DNA of 19,838 bases from Protofrankia sp963555915. GTDB taxonomy: Bacteria; Actinomycetota; Actinomycetes; Frankiales; Frankiaceae. The DNA lies in the NCBI RefSeq assembly GCF_963555915.1, contig NZ_CAUVXL010000019.1, positions 1-19,838 on the forward strand, written 5' to 3'. Positions 5,057 through 11,820 of the stretch are shown in pieces (the stretch's first letter is position 1; each line of letters opens with the position of its first letter). Under the pieces are notes generated by a model that did not search any database, was not told where the DNA came from, and saw only the letters and a list, made by a program, of their open reading frames with translations. The position numbers and the translations under genes were made by a program.

Positions 5057-7318
5057 ATGACCACGAACGTCGGCGACCTCGACTGGGGGTCGGTCAGGCC
5101 CGACGTCGACCTCCCCGAGCAGCGCGGGGACGGATCGCCGCAGGCGCCGGACGGGCCTTCGCGTCCGACGCCGGGCGCGCCCGCGATACGCCTGCCCCGG
5201 CAGTTGCGAGGGCACGCCGCGGACCCCTGGTGGGTGCGCCTGGCATTGCTCGTTCTGCTGGCCACGGCCGCGGTCCTCTACCTGTGGGGGCTCGGCGCGT
5301 CCGGCAACGCCAACAGCTTCTATGCCGCCGCGGTGCAGGCCGGAACGCAGAGCTGGAAGGCGCTGTTCTTCGGGTCGTTCGACTCGTCGAACTTCATCAC
5401 CGTGGACAAGCCACCGGCGTCATTGTGGGTCATGGCCCTGTCCGGGCGGATCTTCGGCTTCAGCAGCTGGAGCATGCTCGCACCGGACGCGCTGGAGGGC
5501 GTGGCGTCCGTGGGCATCCTCTATCTTGCGGTTCGTCGTTGGATCGGGCCGCGCGCGGGTCTCGTTGCCGGCGCCATGCTGGCCCTGACGCCGGTTGCCG
5601 TGTTGATGTTCCGCTTTAACAACCCCGATGCGCTGCTCACGTTGCTGCTGGTCATCGCCGCCTACTGTGTGGTGCGCGCGACCGAGGACGGCAGCTACCG
5701 GTGGATCGCCCTGACGGGCGTGGCGGTCGGGTTCGCCTTCCTGACCAAGATGATGCAGGCGTTCCTGCCGGTACCGGCGTTCGGGCTTGTGTACCTGGTG
5801 GCAGCTCCGACCTCGATCGGTCGGCGGTTGCTGGGCCTGCTGGCCGGCGTCGGCGGAGTGCTGGTCGCCGCGGGCTGGTTCGTGGCGGCCGTGGAGTTGT
5901 GGCCGAAGAATGCCCGACCGTTCATCGGCGGCTCGACCAACAACAGTTTCCTTGAGCTGACCTTCGGCTACAACGGGCTCGGACGGATCTTCGGCGGCAG
6001 TGGAAACGGCGGTGGGGCTGGCGGCCCCGGCGGTCAGGCCGGTGGGCAGCTTCCGGCCGGCATCGCCCAGTATCTGCAGGGGACGCCCGCCGGTGGTCGG
6101 TTCGGTGGCGCAGGCGGCGGTGGTGGCGCCGGTCCCGGTGGGATGTTCGGCGGTCCGACCGGCTGGCACCGGATGTTCGGCAGCCAGTTCGGTACTCAGA
6201 TCTCCTGGTTGCTGCCGGCCGCACTGATCGTCCTGCTGGGCGGGCTGTGGGTCACCCGTGCGGCGCCGCGCACCGACCGCGTCCGCGCCGGCCTGCTGCT
6301 GTGGGGCGCGTGGACGCTGGCCACCGGTGTCGTGTTCAGCTATATGAGCGGCACCATCCATCCGTACTACACGGTTGCGCTGGCGCCGGGAATCGCCGGC
6401 GTCGTGGCCTTCGGTGGCACCGCGTTGTGGCGGGCGCGGAACTCTCGGGTCGCCCGGACGCTGATGACGGTCGCCGTCGGGGTCACCGGCGGGTGGGCGT
6501 TCGTGCTGCTGGACCGCAGCCCCGGCTGGTACCCGGCGTTGCGGTTCGTCGTGCTGGTCGCCGCGATTCTCGCCGCTCTCGCCCTGCTGGTCGGTCCTCG
6601 GCTGGTCGGTCGTCGGTTGGTTGGTCGTCGGTTGGTTGGTCGTCCGTGGGCCACCGTCGCCGTGGCGGGTGTGGCCACGGCGGTGGCGATCGCGCTGGCA
6701 GCGCCGTCGGCCGCATACGCCCTCGACACCGCCTCGACGCCGCACATGGGTGCGATCCCCACGGCCGGGCCGGCTACGGCCGGCGGTGGTGGGTTCCCCG
6801 GCACGAGGGGAAGCCAATTCTTCGGCGGCGGGAACGTCCCCGGTTTTGGCCCCGGCGCCGGTGCCGGCGGACAGCCAGGCAGCGGGCAGGGCGGCGGCGG
6901 TTTCGGTGCTGGTTTCGGTGCTGGTTTCGGTGCTGGTTTCGGTGCCGGGGAGAGCGCCAACTCCGAGCTCGTCCAGTTGCTGAGGAACGGCCAGAAGGGC
7001 TACCGCTGGGTTGCGGCAACGTCGGGATCCCAGACGGCCGGATCGCTCGAGCTTGCCAGCGGTACCGCGATTATGGCGATGGGTGGCTTCAACGGCGGTG
7101 ACCCGGCACCGACGCTCGCCGAGTTCAAACAGTACGTCGCACAGCACAACATCCATTACTACATTTCGGGTGGCGGTTTCGGCGGTGGCGGTTTCGGCGG
7201 TGGCGGAGGCTTCGGCGGCCGCGGCAGCAGCGGGATCACATCCTGGGTGCAGAGCACCTTCACCGCGAGGACAGTCGGTGGGCAGACGGTCTACGACCTG
7301 ACACAGCCCAGGACCTGA
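5057..7318 (+). CDS. GT39/ArnT-like polyprenyl-phosphate-sugar glycosyltransferase with Gly/Phe-rich insertions
   Basis: This 753-aa polytopic protein belongs to the actinobacterial branch of the PMT/ArnT (GT39, GT-C fold) family. Such enzymes transfer a sugar from a lipid-phosphate donor to an acceptor on the outer face of the membrane. TM1 is at about 59-80. The first exported loop carries the family landmarks ANSFYAAAVQ and VDKPPASLWV (DKPP at 117-120), and FNNPDALLTLLLV follows at 187-199. Unusual elements are a long Gly-rich exported loop (about 312-371), a basic LVGRR repeat (511-530), four GAGF repeats (615-630), and a soluble C-terminal domain (about 635-753) interrupted by GGGFGGGG-type sequence (about 704-724). 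The C-terminal domain, with YRWVAATSGSQTAG and AMGGFNGGDPAPTL, is typical of this subfamily. The acceptor is unknown; the upstream Gly/Phe-rich membrane protein is a possible partner. The stop codon lies inside a 17-bp tandem repeat. Confidence 0.9.
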   Translation: MTTNVGDLDWGSVRPDVDLPEQRGDGSPQAPDGPSRPTPGAPAIRLPRQLRGHAADPWWVRLALLVLLATAAVLYLWGLGASGNANSFYAAAVQAGTQSWKALFFGSFDSSNFITVDKPPASLWVMALSGRIFGFSSWSMLAPDALEGVASVGILYLAVRRWIGPRAGLVAGAMLALTPVAVLMFRFNNPDALLTLLLVIAAYCVVRATEDGSYRWIALTGVAVGFAFLTKMMQAFLPVPAFGLVYLVAAPTSIGRRLLGLLAGVGGVLVAAGWFVAAVELWPKNARPFIGGSTNNSFLELTFGYNGLGRIFGGSGNGGGAGGPGGQAGGQLPAGIAQYLQGTPAGGRFGGAGGGGGAGPGGMFGGPTGWHRMFGSQFGTQISWLLPAALIVLLGGLWVTRAAPRTDRVRAGLLLWGAWTLATGVVFSYMSGTIHPYYTVALAPGIAGVVAFGGTALWRARNSRVARTLMTVAVGVTGGWAFVLLDRSPGWYPALRFVVLVAAILAALALLVGPRLVGRRLVGRRLVGRPWATVAVAGVATAVAIALAAPSAAYALDTASTPHMGAIPTAGPATAGGGGFPGTRGSQFFGGGNVPGFGPGAGAGGQPGSGQGGGGFGAGFGAGFGAGFGAGESANSELVQLLRNGQKGYRWVAATSGSQTAGSLELASGTAIMAMGGFNGGDPAPTLAEFKQYVAQHNIHYYISGGGFGGGGFGGGGGFGGRGSSGITSWVQSTFTARTVGGQTVYDLTQPRT
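6587..6646 (+). repeat. 15-bp in-frame tandem repeat, four copies, encoding LVG(R/P)(R/P)
   Basis: Four units of CTGGTCGGTCGTCGG type lie at 6587, 6602, 6617 and 6632, with minor variation. They encode LVGPR, LVGRR, LVGRR and LVGRP inside the GT39-like protein. The resulting basic loop joins two hydrophobic segments and is probably cytoplasmic. Confidence 0.9.
6899..6946 (+). repeat. 12-bp in-frame tandem repeat, four copies, encoding GFGA
   Basis: GGTTTCGGTGCT is repeated four times, with the last copy ending GCC. It encodes a GFGA run at the junction between the membrane part and the C-terminal domain of the GT39-like protein. The near identity of the copies suggests recent expansion. Confidence 0.9.
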
Positions 7319-7345
7319 CACAGCCCAGGACCTGACACAGCCCAA
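7295..7345 (+). repeat. 17-bp tandem repeat, three copies, containing the GT39 stop codon
   Basis: GACCTGACACAGCCCAG occurs at 7295 and 7312, and at 7329 with a final A. The period is not a multiple of three. Unit 1 is read as DLTQPR, and the frame shift into unit 2 makes the TGA at 7316-7318. Confidence 0.92.
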
Positions 7346-7358
7346 GACGCGACCCCAG

Positions 7359-7402
7359 GACGGTTGCGGCCCGACACGGGGTGATGTCGGGCCGCAACCG
7401 TC
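7359..7402. terminator. Perfect 18-bp hairpin terminator
   Basis: GACGGTTGCGGCCCGACA (7359-7376) pairs perfectly with TGTCGGGCCGCAACCGTC (7385-7402) across an 8-nt loop, 40 nt after the GT39 stop. It separates the GT39 transcript from the methyltransferase gene. No U tract is present. Confidence 0.88.
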
Positions 7403-7474
7403 ACCGACAGCGATGATGGAGGTGGGCCGAGCGCGCGGCGAGTGAGTTCTCGCCGCACCGGATGCGGTCGGTGC

Positions 7475-7479
7475 GGAGG
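7475..7479 (+). promoter_or_regulatory. Ribosome binding site deciding the methyltransferase start
   Basis: GGAGG lies 5 nt before the GTG at 7485. It overlaps the alternative GTG at 7479, which is therefore unlikely to be used. Confidence 0.7.
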
Positions 7480-7484
7480 TGCCA

Positions 7485-8927
7485 GTGAACCGGGGTGACG
7501 CTGCAGTGTCCGGAACTGACTTGGCCAGGGCCGATCTGCCCGCAGCCGCGATCCCGGGCCAGGGTGTGCCCGCAGCCGCGGTTTCGGGGTCCGCCGTGCG
7601 CACAACCGCGGTGTCCCGTGCTGTGATCGATTTGCTGACGGGCCTCGTCGGGCCGAAACCACCGGTACGGATCGAATTGTGGGACGGGACGGTCCTCGGG
7701 CCTGAAACCCCGACCAGGGTTGTGGTGCGGACGCCGGAGGCAACGCGGCGGGTGCTGTTCCGTCCCGGTGAACTCGGTTTCGCGCGAGCGTATGTGGCCG
7801 GAGAGATCGACGTCGAAGGCGACATTTTCGACGCCCTCGACCTGCGGAGCCACCTTGGGGTCCAGGCCGTGACGCCGACCGTGCTGCGCGCGGCGGCGAC
7901 GTTGTTGCGCCTGTTGGGCCCCCTGCCCCCACCACCACCCACGGCCGAGGCGAGGCCGCGGGGCCGCCGCCACAGCCGGGCGCGGGACGCCGCCGCCATC
8001 ACCCATCACTACGATCTGTCCAACGCCTTCTATCGGCAGGTTCTCGGTGCGGCGATGACGTACTCGTGCGGCCTGTGGGCGGCGCCCGACGTGGGGCTCG
8101 CAGCGGCGCAGGACGCCAAGCACGAGCTGGTCTGTCGCAAGCTGGGTCTGCGCGCCGGGATGCGTCTGCTCGATGTGGGCTGCGGCTGGGGCAGTCTGCT
8201 GCTTCACGCCGCGCGGCACCACGGAGTCGAGGGGGTCGGCGTCACCATCTCGCCGAACCAGGCAGACCTGGCCCGGCGGCGGATCGCCGACGCGGGTCTC
8301 GCCGACCGTATCCAGATCCGGCTACAGGATTACCGGGATGTCAGCGACGGTCCGTTCGATGCGATCAGTTCCATCGGGATGGTGGAGCACGTCGGCGTCG
8401 CGATGCTGCCGGTCTATTTCCGTTACCTGTTCGACCTGCTGCGGCCTGCGGGCCGGCTGCTCAACCATGGCATCGCCTTCCCCGGCGACCCTGCCGGGCA
8501 GGCGCGTAACCGTCCGCGGCTCGGACCGCTGCCGCTGCCGGCCGGGCGTAACTTCGTCGCGCGGTATGTCTTCCCCGACGGTGAACTGCACGAGATCGGT
8601 GTGCTCGTCAGTGTCATGCAGGCGGCTGGTTTCGAGCTCTGGCACAGCGAGAATCTGCGCGAACACTATGGTCCGACCTTGCGCGCCTGGGTGGGAAACC
8701 TTGAGGCGCACTGGGCCGATGCCGTGGCCGAGGTCGGTGAGGCCCGGGCCCGGGTATGGCGGCTGTACATGGCCGCCTCCGCGCTGATGTTCGAAGCCGG
8801 CCAGGCCCAGATCCACCAGGCGCTCGCGGTGCGGCGCGCGGGCGGGCGGTCCGGTATGCCGCGCCGCCCGTCCTTCGAGAGCATGCTGGTTGTTGGGGAG
8901 TCTGCGCCCGCGCCGGGCCTGGGATGA
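7485..8927 (+). CDS. Cyclopropane-fatty-acid-synthase-like SAM methyltransferase
   Basis: This 480-aa enzyme belongs to the CFA/mycolic-acid methyltransferase family, which adds a methylene or methyl group from S-adenosylmethionine across a lipid double bond. An N-terminal region of about 150 residues matches the lipid-side domain found in longer CFA synthases. The Rossmann domain starts at AITHHYDLSNAFYRQVLG. SAM motif I is LLDVGCGWGSLLLHAA. The residues that bind the catalytic bicarbonate in characterised members have counterparts: Cys in MTYSCGLW, Glu-His in MVEHVG, His in LNHGIAFP, and Tyr in EHYGPTLRAW. The enzyme is therefore probably active on membrane lipids. The GTG at 7485 is chosen because GGAGG sits 5 nt upstream. 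The gene begins 82 nt after a strong terminator, so it likely has its own promoter. Its stop overlaps a possible micro-ORF (ATGA). Cyclopropanation versus methyl branching cannot be decided here. Confidence 0.9.
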   Translation: MNRGDAAVSGTDLARADLPAAAIPGQGVPAAAVSGSAVRTTAVSRAVIDLLTGLVGPKPPVRIELWDGTVLGPETPTRVVVRTPEATRRVLFRPGELGFARAYVAGEIDVEGDIFDALDLRSHLGVQAVTPTVLRAAATLLRLLGPLPPPPPTAEARPRGRRHSRARDAAAITHHYDLSNAFYRQVLGAAMTYSCGLWAAPDVGLAAAQDAKHELVCRKLGLRAGMRLLDVGCGWGSLLLHAARHHGVEGVGVTISPNQADLARRRIADAGLADRIQIRLQDYRDVSDGPFDAISSIGMVEHVGVAMLPVYFRYLFDLLRPAGRLLNHGIAFPGDPAGQARNRPRLGPLPLPAGRNFVARYVFPDGELHEIGVLVSVMQAAGFELWHSENLREHYGPTLRAWVGNLEAHWADAVAEVGEARARVWRLYMAASALMFEAGQAQIHQALAVRRAGGRSGMPRRPSFESMLVVGESAPAPGLG

Positions 8928-9022
8928 GTGACGATGGGAGCCGTGTACGGGCGGGCCACACGTCGGCGGGCCACACGCTGGCGGGCCACACGCTGGCCGG
9001 ACCACCGGCGGGCGGGCCGTGA
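8924..9022 (+). CDS. Possible 32-aa micro-ORF with AGHTL repeats
   Basis: An ATG overlaps the methyltransferase stop codon (ATGA) and opens a 33-codon frame starting MSDDGSRVR and ending AGPPAGGP. Its middle is three 5-residue repeats (AGHTS, AGHTL, AGHTL) encoded by a 15-bp DNA repeat that preserves the frame. The overlap geometry would allow translational coupling. Against it are the lack of a clear ribosome binding site, low-complexity composition and no recognisable homology. It could simply be intergenic repeat DNA. Confidence 0.25.
   Translation: MSDDGSRVRAGHTSAGHTLAGHTLAGPPAGGP
8951..8995 (+). repeat. 15-bp tandem repeat, three copies
   Basis: GCGGGCCACACGCTG-type units lie at 8951 (ending TCG), 8966 and 8981, followed by a degenerate fourth (GCCGGACCACCG). 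They lie between the methyltransferase and kinase genes, or inside the possible micro-ORF. Confidence 0.88.
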
Positions 9023-9078
9023 GCGGGTGGTTATGAGCGGGGGGTTATGAGCAGGCGGGCACCAGCACGGCGGCGGGC

Positions 9079-10773
9079 ATGACACGGCCAGGTCGAGCGG
9101 GGGGTGGAGCGACGGCGGAACCACTGGAGCCGCTACAGGCGGACGACCCGGTATCGGTCGGCAGGTATGTGCTGGACAGTCGCCTCGCCGCCGGCGGCAT
9201 GGGCACGGTCTATCTCGGTCGGGACACGGCGGGCCGCCACGTTGCGGTCAAGCTGATCCGGCCGGACCTCGCGGCCGACCACGACTTCCGGGAACGGTTC
9301 CGCCATGAGGTTGCGGCGGCCCGGCGGGTCTCGCCGTTCTGCACGGCTTCGGTGCTTGACGCGGACCCGGACGCCTACCCGCCGTACCTCGTCACCGAGT
9401 ACATCGAGGGCAGGCGGCTGGACCGGGTGGTCATGGAGGACGGCCCGCTGCCCGCCTCGACCCTGGCCGGTACCGCGATCGGGGTGGCAACGGCGCTGAC
9501 AGCCATCCATCACGCCGGGATCGTCCACCGTGACCTCAAACCGGCCAACGTGATCATGTCGTTGTCCGGGCCGAGGGTCATCGACTTCGGGATAGCCAAG
9601 CCCGCGGCTACCGTACGCCATGACCTCGACCGGGGGTTGATCTTCGGGACCAGCGGGTGGATGGCGCCCGAACAGATCCTCGACGATCCAGTCGGTCCGG
9701 CCGCGGACATCTTTACCTGGGGTCTTCTGGTGGGCTATGCGGGCACGGGCCGCCACCCGTTCACCGAACCTGGAGGTTTCGGGCCGGCCGCCGACGCGAG
9801 TCTGGGGCAGCGGATCGTGGACGCGGCGCCGGATCTGACCGGCCTCGCCCAGCCGCTGCGCGGGCTGGTCGAGATCGCGCTGACCAAGGATCCGCGGGCC
9901 CGACCGGCCGCGCGTGATCTGCTCATGCGGCTGGTCGAGGGAAACACGGACGTCAACGCGTCCACGCCGATCGACCAGATACTCGGCAGGACGCAGCGGA
10001 TGGCCGCTGTCGTGCCACCGACCCGCCTCGGCCCGCCGGCATTCGCGACCGGCTATCCGCCGGGCCAGTCGGCACAGCCGGGCCAGTTCGGCCAGTTCGG
10101 CCAGTTCGGCCAGTCCGGCCAGTCCGGCCAGCCGGGCCGGTTCGGGCAGCCGGCGCGGTTCGCCGAGTCCGCGGCCCAGGCCCCGCCTCCCTTGTACCCG
10201 CCTGCCGCGCCGCCGCGCCCACGCCGCTGGTGGCTGCTGGCCCTGGTCGCCGTGCTCCTGTTGTTGGTCGGCTGGGTGGCCCTGCGGAGCCTGCGCGGCA
10301 ACGACTCGGGCGGGGGGCCGTCCGCCGCCCCCAGCTCGTCGGCTACGGGCTCGGCGTCCCCGTCCCAGTCCCCGTCCGCAAAGGCGGGGATCGGCGTCCC
10401 GGTCCGGGACGGGCAGCTTGAGTTCACCGTGATGAGCGTGCAGTGCGGGGTTGATCAGCTGAAGGTCACGTTGATCACCAGGCATCCGGACGGCCAGTAC
10501 TGCCTGGTTGCGCTCACCGCGCACAACGTCGGCAGCTCGACCCGGAACCTGTCGTTGGCTCCGCAACGGCTTGTCGACAGCGCCGGAGCGGACCACGATT
10601 CCAGCCAGCTCCTGTCGCGGGCCGCCTTTTCCGAGGGTATCTGGGGAAACCTCTCCGAGGGAGACACCGCGAGCGGCACCCTTGTCTTCGACATCCCCCG
10701 GGACGTCACCGTTGATCATCTGGAGCTGCACGACGGCCCTTTCAGCGACGGGGCCACCGTCCTGCTCCGATGA
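9079..10773 (+). CDS. Transmembrane Ser/Thr protein kinase with DUF4352-like sensor domain
   Basis: This is a 564-aa PknB-type receptor kinase. The kinase domain (about 28-290) shows the Gly loop AAGGMGTVYLG (38-47), VAVK with catalytic Lys58, Glu77 in the C helix, HRDLKPANV (150-158), DFGIA (169-173) and MAPEQ (195-199). All catalytic residues are present, so it should be active. A linker with GQF/GQS repeats (335-352) and Pro-rich sequence leads to one transmembrane helix (about 383-402). A Ser-rich spacer then leads to an exported domain (about 438-562) with two cysteines (VQCGVD, QYCLVAL) and the pattern VALTAHNVGSSTRNL typical of DUF4352-like beta-sandwich domains. There are no PASTA repeats. 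The signal sensed and the substrates are unknown. The ATG at 9079 is the first usable start, because in-frame stops lie upstream. A perfect hairpin follows. Confidence 0.93.
   Translation: MTRPGRAGGGATAEPLEPLQADDPVSVGRYVLDSRLAAGGMGTVYLGRDTAGRHVAVKLIRPDLAADHDFRERFRHEVAAARRVSPFCTASVLDADPDAYPPYLVTEYIEGRRLDRVVMEDGPLPASTLAGTAIGVATALTAIHHAGIVHRDLKPANVIMSLSGPRVIDFGIAKPAATVRHDLDRGLIFGTSGWMAPEQILDDPVGPAADIFTWGLLVGYAGTGRHPFTEPGGFGPAADASLGQRIVDAAPDLTGLAQPLRGLVEIALTKDPRARPAARDLLMRLVEGNTDVNASTPIDQILGRTQRMAAVVPPTRLGPPAFATGYPPGQSAQPGQFGQFGQFGQSGQSGQPGRFGQPARFAESAAQAPPPLYPPAAPPRPRRWWLLALVAVLLLLVGWVALRSLRGNDSGGGPSAAPSSSATGSASPSQSPSAKAGIGVPVRDGQLEFTVMSVQCGVDQLKVTLITRHPDGQYCLVALTAHNVGSSTRNLSLAPQRLVDSAGADHDSSQLLSRAAFSEGIWGNLSEGDTASGTLVFDIPRDVTVDHLELHDGPFSDGATVLLR
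10081..10134 (+). repeat. 9-bp in-frame tandem repeat, six copies, encoding GQ(F/S/P)
   Basis: GGCCAGTTC is repeated three times, then GGCCAGTCC twice, then GGCCAGCCG. It encodes a GQF/GQS run in the cytoplasmic linker of the kinase between the catalytic domain and the membrane helix. Confidence 0.9.
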
Positions 10774-10789
10774 TCTCGATCTCGATCTC
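10772..10789 (+). repeat. 6-bp tandem repeat overlapping the kinase stop codon
   Basis: GATCTC is repeated three times, beginning at the last two bases of the TGA stop of the kinase gene. Confidence 0.8.
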
Positions 10790-10821
10790 GGTTCTGGTCC
10801 CTGGCGCGGCCGGCTCTCAAG

Positions 10822-10863
10822 GATGTGATTCTGGTGCTACTGCAGCAGCACCAGAATCACATC
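10822..10863. terminator. Perfect 17-bp bidirectional hairpin terminator
   Basis: GATGTGATTCTGGTGCT (10822-10838) pairs perfectly with AGCACCAGAATCACATC (10847-10863) across an 8-nt loop. It lies between the convergent kinase and purU genes, about 50-60 nt from each stop codon. Confidence 0.9.
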
Positions 10864-10923
10864 GCTAAGAGCGACCGGCGACCGACGCCCTCTGGAGCAC
10901 CAGACGGTCGGATGACCGGCTGG

Positions 10924-11781
10924 TCAGGCGAAGACGACGGTGCGGACGCCGTTGAGGAGCACCCGGCGCTCGGCGTGCCAGCGCACGGCCCGGGCCAGGA
11001 CCTGAGCCTCGATGTCGCGGCCCACGGCAACGAGCCGGTCGACGTCGCAGCCGTGGTCGACCCGGGCGACATCCTGCTCGATGATCGGACCTTCGTCGAG
11101 GTCCGGTGTCACGTAGTGAGCCGTGGCGCCGATGATCTTCACGCCGTGTGCGTGGGCCTGGGCGTAGGGCCGGGCGCCCTTGAAGCTCGGCAGGAACGAA
11201 TGGTGGATGTTGATAATCCGGCCCTCGAGCTCCTTGCACACGTCGGCAGACAGGATCTGCATGTAACGCGCGAGCACAACAAGATCGACGTTTTCGTCGG
11301 CGACCAGCTGTAGCAGCCGCTGTTCCTGGTCGGTCCGGGTCTGTGCTGCGACCGGCAGATGGTGGAAGGGCACGCCGTGCCAGCGGACCAGTTCTTCGGC
11401 GGCACGGTGGTTGGACACGACGCCGACAACCTCGACGGGCAGTGTCCCGGCACGGCGACGTGACAGCAGGTCGGCCAGGCAGTGATCGTGTTGCGAGACC
11501 ATGATCATTATTCGGGGTCGGACGGCGGCGTCCCAGATCTGCCAGTCCATCGAGAAGGCTTCGGCGACCGTGCCGAAAGCGTCGCGTAGATCGTCCAGGC
11601 TGGCGCGTGGCTCCTCGACGTCAGCGGCCAGGCGCAGGAAGAAGTGGGTGGTGTCGGGGTCCAGGTACTGCTGAGCCTCGACGATGTTGCAGCCGGACGC
11701 GGTGACGAAGGAGGACACCGCCGCGACGATGCCCCGCCGGTCGGGGCAGCTGAGCGTGAGTACCAGACGCTGGTGTGACAC
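10924..11781 (-). CDS. purU: Formyltetrahydrofolate deformylase
   Basis: PurU hydrolyses 10-formyl-tetrahydrofolate to formate and tetrahydrofolate, balancing one-carbon pools and supplying formate. The 285-aa length matches the family (E. coli PurU is 280 aa). An N-terminal ACT domain (about 4-85, LVLTLSCPDRRGIVAAVSSF) senses small ligands. The formyltransferase-fold domain has MVSQHDHCLADLL (94-106), LARYMQILS (170-178), INIHHSFLPSFKGARPY (190-206) and GATAHYVTPDLDEGPII (218-234). The catalytic triad residues Asn191, His193 and Asp229 are present. The start is a GTG at 11781. It begins 39 bp after the stop of the metallophosphoesterase gene on the same strand, so it may be read through from that operon. 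It faces a hairpin terminator. Confidence 0.95.
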   Translation of the reverse strand: MSHQRLVLTLSCPDRRGIVAAVSSFVTASGCNIVEAQQYLDPDTTHFFLRLAADVEEPRASLDDLRDAFGTVAEAFSMDWQIWDAAVRPRIMIMVSQHDHCLADLLSRRRAGTLPVEVVGVVSNHRAAEELVRWHGVPFHHLPVAAQTRTDQEQRLLQLVADENVDLVVLARYMQILSADVCKELEGRIINIHHSFLPSFKGARPYAQAHAHGVKIIGATAHYVTPDLDEGPIIEQDVARVDHGCDVDRLVAVGRDIEAQVLARAVRWHAERRVLLNGVRTVVFA

Positions 11782-11820
11782 CCCGCCAGCCTAGTCGGGC
11801 GCCGGCCGCCGCCCACGCGA

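Noticed and set aside
5420..8002. 860-aa open frame on the minus strand
   Set aside because: It lies antisense to the GT39-like and methyltransferase genes, crosses a strong terminator, is Arg/Pro/Thr-rich without any domain, and is a by-product of high GC at third codon positions.
9133..10731. 532-aa open frame on the minus strand
   Set aside because: It is antisense to a well-supported kinase gene, has no motif, and has Arg/Gly/Pro-rich shadow composition.
10822..10863. Operator or small RNA instead of terminator
   Set aside because: A long perfect stem between two convergent genes is explained simply as a shared terminator, and the other convergent junction in the window (1847-1889) has the same design.
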